The position numbers were made by a program, and so were the translations under genes. 9,039 nucleotides of DNA from Pedococcus sp. GTDB lineage: Bacteria > Actinomycetota > Actinomycetes > Actinomycetales > Dermatophilaceae. The notes under the pieces are model-generated. The model was not told the DNA's origin. It worked only from the letters and a program-made list of their open reading frames with translations, and did no database searches. The stretch lies in contig JAICSZ010000058.1 in NCBI GenBank assembly GCA_025936615.1, positions 1 through 9,039 of the forward strand, given 5' to 3'. How positions within the stretch are numbered: the stretch's first letter is position 1; each line of letters opens with the position of its first letter. Shown in pieces: positions 5,796 through 9,039 of this stretch.

Positions 5796-8423
5796 CTAAC
5801 CCTTCGGCTTGTCGACCGGGACGAGCTGGGCGTCACGGACCTCGACGGTGTCGTCCTCGACGTAGGACACCGTTCCGGTGACCCGCCCGGCCGCGCGCAG
5901 GTCGGCCTCCGCGGCGCGGACCAGGTCGGTCCAGCCACCCGGTCCGGCCAGCGTCACCGCCGCCACCTCGGCGCGCATGCCCACCTTGGCCTCGGACTTC
6001 GCCTTGCGGATGCCTGCGAGCGCCTCTCCCACGGCGGTGAGCAGCACCGGGTCGCCGCCAGGGACGGGCAGGTCCGCCGTCGTGGGCCAGGCGGCTCGGT
6101 GCACGGAACCGTCGTGCCACCACGACCAGACCTCCTCGGTCACATAGGGCAGCAACGGGGCGAACAGCCGCAGCACGACGCCGAGCGCCAGCCTCAGGGC
6201 CGCCCGTGCCGATGCGGCCTCGGCCTCGCCACGACCGCCATAGGCCCGGTCCTTGACCAGCTCGAGGTAGTCGTCGCAGAAGGTCCAGAAGAAGGTCTCG
6301 GTCACCTCGAGGCACCGGGTGTGGTCCCACCCCTCGAAGCCCGCGGTCGCCTTGTCGACGACGTCGGTCAGCGCCGCGAGCATCGCCTTGTCGAGCGGGT
6401 TGACCACCGCCGCGGCGAGGTCGCCCTCAACCTCTCCGAACGTCAAGGCGAACTTGCTCGCGTTGAGGATCTTGATGGCAAGTCGTCGCCCGACCTTCAT
6501 CTGGCCGGTGTCGTATGCCGCGTCGGCACCCAGGCGGCCGCTGGCGGCCCAGTAGCGCACCGCGTCGGTGCTGTGCTCCTTGACGATGTCCTCGGGCGTG
6601 ACGACGTTGCCCTTGGACTTGGACATCTTCTTGCGCTCAGGGTCGAGGATCCAGCCGGAGAGCGCGGCGTTGCGCCAGGGCACCGAGTCGAACTCGAAGT
6701 GTGACCGGACGATCGTGGAGAACAGCCAGGTCCGGATGATGTCGTGGCCCTGCGGACGGACGTCCATCGGGAAGACGGCTGCGAACAGCTCGGGGTCGTC
6801 GATCCACCCGGCCGCGATCTGCGGGGTCAGCGAGGAGGTCGCCCAGGTGTCCATGATGTCGGGGTCGCCGACGAAGCCGCCGGGCTCGCCGCGCTGGGAC
6901 TCGTCGTAGCCATCGGGCGCCTGCGCCGCCGGGTCCACGGGGAGGACGTCCTCGGAGGGGAGCAACGGCTTGTCCCACACCGTCTCCCCGTGCTCGTCGA
7001 CGGGGTACCAGACGGGGATCGGCACCCCGAAGAAGCGCTGCCGCGAGATGAGCCAGTCGCCGTTGAGACCGGCGACCCAGTTCTCGTAGCGGGCGCGCAT
7101 GAACGCCGGGTGGAAGTCGACCTGCCGCCCGCGCTCGATCAGCTCCGCGTTGAGCTCGGCGTCGCGGCCGCCGTTGCGGATGTACCACTGACGCGAGGTG
7201 ACGATCTCGAGCGGCTTCTCACCGCGCTCGTAGAAGTTCGCCTTGCGCTGGGTCGGCGTGGGCTCCCCGTCGAGGTCTCCCGACCCGCGCAGCGCGGCCA
7301 CGATCGCCTCACGCGCACCGAACGTCGTCTTCCCGGCGAGCTCCGTGGCGAACAGCTCCTCGCCGGGACCACCTGCGATCCACTCGGGCGTCTCGGCCTG
7401 GACCCGACCGGAGCGGGTGACGATCGAGCGGGTCGGCAGCTGCAGCTCGCGCCACCACATCACGTCGGTGAGGTCGCCGAAGGTGCAGCACATCGCGATC
7501 CCGGCACCCTTGTCCGGCTCGGCCGCCGGGTGCGCCAGCACCGGCACCTCGACCCCGAACAACGGTGAGCGGACCGTGGTGCCGAACAACGCGGCATACC
7601 GCTCGTCGTCGGGGTGGGCGATCAGCGCCACCACCGCGGGGACGAGCTCGGGGCGGGTGGTCTCGATGAAGACAGGGCCTGCGCCCTGCGTCGTGGAGTG
7701 GAACGCGACGCGGTGGAAGTGCCCCGGGTAGTCGCGGGCCTCGAGCTCCGCCTGCGCGACGGCCGTCTGGAAGGTGACGTCCCACAGCCCCGGCGCCTCG
7801 GCCTGGTAGGCCTCACCGCGGGAGACGTTGCGCAGGAACGCGCGCTGGGCCGTCGCCCGCGACCGGTCGTCGATGGTGCGGTAGCTGATGTCCCAGTCGT
7901 AGGAGTGGCCGAGCCGGACGAACAGCGACTCGAACGCCTCCTCGTCCTTGACGGTGAGCTCGTCGCAGAGCTCGATGAAGTTCTGCCGCGAGATCGGCAT
8001 CGCGTCGGCGGCCTTGATGCTCTTGGCATCGCCGCGGTGCGGGGGCTCGAAACCCTCGATGTGGTGGAGGGAGGCGTCACCGCGCACCCCGTAGTAGTTC
8101 TGCACGCGCTTCTCGGTCGGCAGGCCGTTGTCGTCCCACCCGATCGGGTAGAACACCTCGAACCCCGCCATCCGCTTGTAGCGCGCCATGCAGTCGGTGT
8201 GGGTGTAGGAGAACACGTGGCCCACGTGCAGCGAGCCCGAGGCGGTCGGCGGTGGGGTGTCGATCGCGAAGACCGCCTCCCGACCCCGCTCCATGGCGCG
8301 CACCCGGTCGAAGCGGTAGGTCCCCTGCTCACGCCATACCTGCGCCCACTTGTCCTCGAGCCCGTCGATGGTGGGCCGGTCGGGGATGGTGGCGGCGCGA
8401 GGCGTGGATGGGGCGTCGGTCAT
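5796..8423 (-). CDS. valS: Valyl-tRNA synthetase
   Basis: Class I aminoacyl-tRNA synthetase that joins valine to tRNA-Val and hydrolyses mischarged threonyl-tRNA. The 875-residue protein is complete. The HIGH-type motif is HVGH (66-69) in PPPTASGSLHVGHVFS. The KMSKS loop is at 599-603. The connective-peptide editing domain is marked by IETTRPEL (253-260), and the catalytic core also shows DWLISRQRFFGVPIPVWY (456-473) and DTWATSSLTPQ (525-535). The anticodon-binding domain follows from about 660. The C-terminus ends with a compact alpha/beta-looking domain after GIRKAKSEAKVGM and shows no long coiled-coil tRNA arm, unlike the common bacterial ValS. This looks like the archaeal/rickettsial-like subtype, an inference from motif style. 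The ATG has GGGAGGA eight bases upstream. It lies downstream of the ABC transporter gene and upstream of the DUF2254 gene on the same strand. Confidence 0.97.
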   Translation of the reverse strand: MTDAPSTPRAATIPDRPTIDGLEDKWAQVWREQGTYRFDRVRAMERGREAVFAIDTPPPTASGSLHVGHVFSYTHTDCMARYKRMAGFEVFYPIGWDDNGLPTEKRVQNYYGVRGDASLHHIEGFEPPHRGDAKSIKAADAMPISRQNFIELCDELTVKDEEAFESLFVRLGHSYDWDISYRTIDDRSRATAQRAFLRNVSRGEAYQAEAPGLWDVTFQTAVAQAELEARDYPGHFHRVAFHSTTQGAGPVFIETTRPELVPAVVALIAHPDDERYAALFGTTVRSPLFGVEVPVLAHPAAEPDKGAGIAMCCTFGDLTDVMWWRELQLPTRSIVTRSGRVQAETPEWIAGGPGEELFATELAGKTTFGAREAIVAALRGSGDLDGEPTPTQRKANFYERGEKPLEIVTSRQWYIRNGGRDAELNAELIERGRQVDFHPAFMRARYENWVAGLNGDWLISRQRFFGVPIPVWYPVDEHGETVWDKPLLPSEDVLPVDPAAQAPDGYDESQRGEPGGFVGDPDIMDTWATSSLTPQIAAGWIDDPELFAAVFPMDVRPQGHDIIRTWLFSTIVRSHFEFDSVPWRNAALSGWILDPERKKMSKSKGNVVTPEDIVKEHSTDAVRYWAASGRLGADAAYDTGQMKVGRRLAIKILNASKFALTFGEVEGDLAAAVVNPLDKAMLAALTDVVDKATAGFEGWDHTRCLEVTETFFWTFCDDYLELVKDRAYGGRGEAEAASARAALRLALGVVLRLFAPLLPYVTEEVWSWWHDGSVHRAAWPTTADLPVPGGDPVLLTAVGEALAGIRKAKSEAKVGMRAEVAAVTLAGPGGWTDLVRAAEADLRAAGRVTGTVSYVEDDTVEVRDAQLVPVDKPKG

Positions 8424-8431
8424 GGCGTGAA

Positions 8432-8438
8432 TCCTCCC
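8432..8438 (-). promoter_or_regulatory. Strong valS ribosome binding site
   Basis: GGGAGGA on the minus strand ends eight bases before the valS ATG, which is close to ideal. It supports the start at 8423 and high translation, as expected for a synthetase. Confidence 0.75.
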
Positions 8439-8473
8439 ATCCGGGTGGTGCCGGCCACCAACCGGTTGCCCGT

Positions 8474-8488
8474 GTGCCGGCGCGGCAC
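8474..8488 (-). terminator. Possible hairpin after the ABC transporter gene
   Basis: GTGCCG and CGGCAC form a six-base GC-rich stem with a three-base loop, 31 bases past the ABC transporter stop. There is no U-tract. High-GC actinobacterial terminators often lack one, so termination is possible but weakly supported. It could equally be a leader structure for valS. Confidence 0.25.
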
Positions 8489-8519
8489 GGTGAGGGCGCG
8501 GTGCCCCTCCCGGGAAGGC

Positions 8520-9039
8520 TCAGGCCACCGCGAGTGCGGCGGGCTGGCCGGCCAGGCGGGCGTAGCGGGTGCCCCGCCGGAGCAGCGCGTCGTGGCTACC
8601 GACCTCGGCCACGGAGCCCTTGTCCAGGACGGCAATCTGCTCAGCGGTCTGGATGGTGGACAGCCGGTGCGCGATCGTGATCGTGGTGCGGCCCCGGCTC
8701 AGGGCGTCCAGGGCGCGCTGCAGCTCACGCTCCGTGTCGTTGTCCAGCGCGCTGGTCGCCTCGTCGAGGACGAGCACCCGCGGGTCACGCAGGAGGGTCC
8801 GCGCGATGGCCCGCCGCTGCTTCTCGCCGCCGGAGAACCGGTGGCCGCGGGCGCCGACGATGGTCTCGAGCCCGTCGGGGAGGCTGGCGACGAGGTCGTC
8901 GACCTGGGCGGTGGCCAGGACCCGCCAGAGCTGGGCTTCGGTGGCGTCCGGGCGGGCCATCAGGAGGTTCTCGCGGATCGAGGCGTGCACGAGGTAGGCG
9001 TCCTGGGAGACGACCCCCACCACGGCGGAGAGGTCGTCA
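8520..9039 (-). CDS. ABC exporter ATPase subunit (partial, N-terminus beyond the right edge)
   Basis: The C-terminal 172 residues of an ABCB/MsbA-type nucleotide-binding domain, which powers export across the cytoplasmic membrane. The reading frame stays open through the right edge, so the Walker A motif and any fused membrane domain are not visible. Seen in order: the Q-loop VVSQDAYLVHASIRENL, the signature FSGGEKQRRA, Walker B with D-loop VLVLDEATSALD, the switch histidine in TIAHRLST, and the usual tail with VLDKGSVAEVGSHDALL. The Q-loop style and HASIREN suggest a half-transporter or heterodimer partner with a fused N-terminal membrane domain, as usual for this group; that part is inference. 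The substrate cannot be inferred. The gene ends 96 bases before valS. A gene internal GTG at 9023 is not a real start. Confidence 0.95.
   Translation of the reverse strand, partial: DDLSAVVGVVSQDAYLVHASIRENLLMARPDATEAQLWRVLATAQVDDLVASLPDGLETIVGARGHRFSGGEKQRRAIARTLLRDPRVLVLDEATSALDNDTERELQRALDALSRGRTTITIAHRLSTIQTAEQIAVLDKGSVAEVGSHDALLRRGTRYARLAGQPAALAVA

Larger units (their letters stand above)
8424..8519. other. ABC transporter-valS intergenic leader with inverted repeats
   Basis: This 96-base gap contains a hairpin-forming pair GTGCCG...CGGCAC (8474-8488, six-base stem, three-base loop) and a perfect ten-base palindrome CAACCGGTTG (8459-8468). A further pair, TGGTG...CACCA (8446-8460), lies just upstream of the valS ribosome binding site. 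No U-tract follows the hairpin, so it is not a classical intrinsic terminator. There is no T-box specifier or antiterminator, and the gap is too short for one. I see no clear -10/-35 pair for valS. Confidence 0.45.

Noticed and set aside
4662..6704. Long open frame of 680 residues on the plus strand, antisense to valS and the DUF2254 gene
   Set aside because: It spans the junction of two well-supported genes, its composition is low-complexity (Arg, Gly, His, Asp rich) and no domain is recognisable. Such frames arise from the strong third-position GC bias.
8424..8519. T-box riboswitch ahead of valS
   Set aside because: The gap is only 96 bases and lacks the specifier stem and the T-box sequence.
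3738..9039. Idea that the C39-like protein serves the ABC exporter at the right edge
   Set aside because: The two genes are on opposite strands, about 4 kb apart, separated by valS and a DUF2254 gene, and no leader-peptide gene is seen.

Overview
This window is high-GC (roughly 70 percent by eye) bacterial chromosome with tightly packed genes and GTG/ATG starts. It most resembles an actinobacterium. The SigG/SigX5-type ECF sigma factor, the mycothiol-dependent-isomerase-like protein and the MoxR operon layout all fit this, and a Micrococcales/Intrasporangiaceae-like organism is a reasonable guess but not proven. I see no tRNA, rRNA, CRISPR array, IS element, prophage gene or other sign of recent transfer.

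Left block (1-1918, minus strand): three genes in order of transcription, namely a DUF4129 membrane protein, a small two-helix membrane protein of unknown function, and a MoxR-type AAA+ ATPase cut by the left window edge. They overlap or abut (ATGA, then TAG directly followed by ATG), so they are almost certainly one operon. MoxR operons usually continue with a DUF58 protein, which would lie beyond the left edge.

Middle block (1919-4436, plus strand): a 169-base divergent intergenic region, then an ECF sigma factor with a fused C-terminal SnoaL-like domain. Eight bases later comes a MDMPI/DinB-like putative metal-binding protein, and 58 bases after that a protein with the hallmarks of a C39/papain-like cysteine peptidase fold. 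No anti-sigma factor gene is seen. This sigma / DinB-like / C39-like set is the least ordinary part of the window.

Right block (4440-9039, minus strand): an ABC exporter ATPase cut by the right edge, a 96-base gap with small inverted repeats and a strong ribosome binding site, a full valyl-tRNA synthetase, and 18 bases later a DUF2254 membrane protein. The synthetase appears to be the archaeal/rickettsial-like type without the C-terminal coiled-coil arm. The DUF2254 gene ends three bases from the end of the convergent C39-like gene.

Most of the window is ordinary core genome. The points worth following are the three-gene sigma cassette, the orphan C39-like protein, the unnamed membrane protein in the MoxR operon, the type of ValS, and a possible leaderless start for the MoxR operon.
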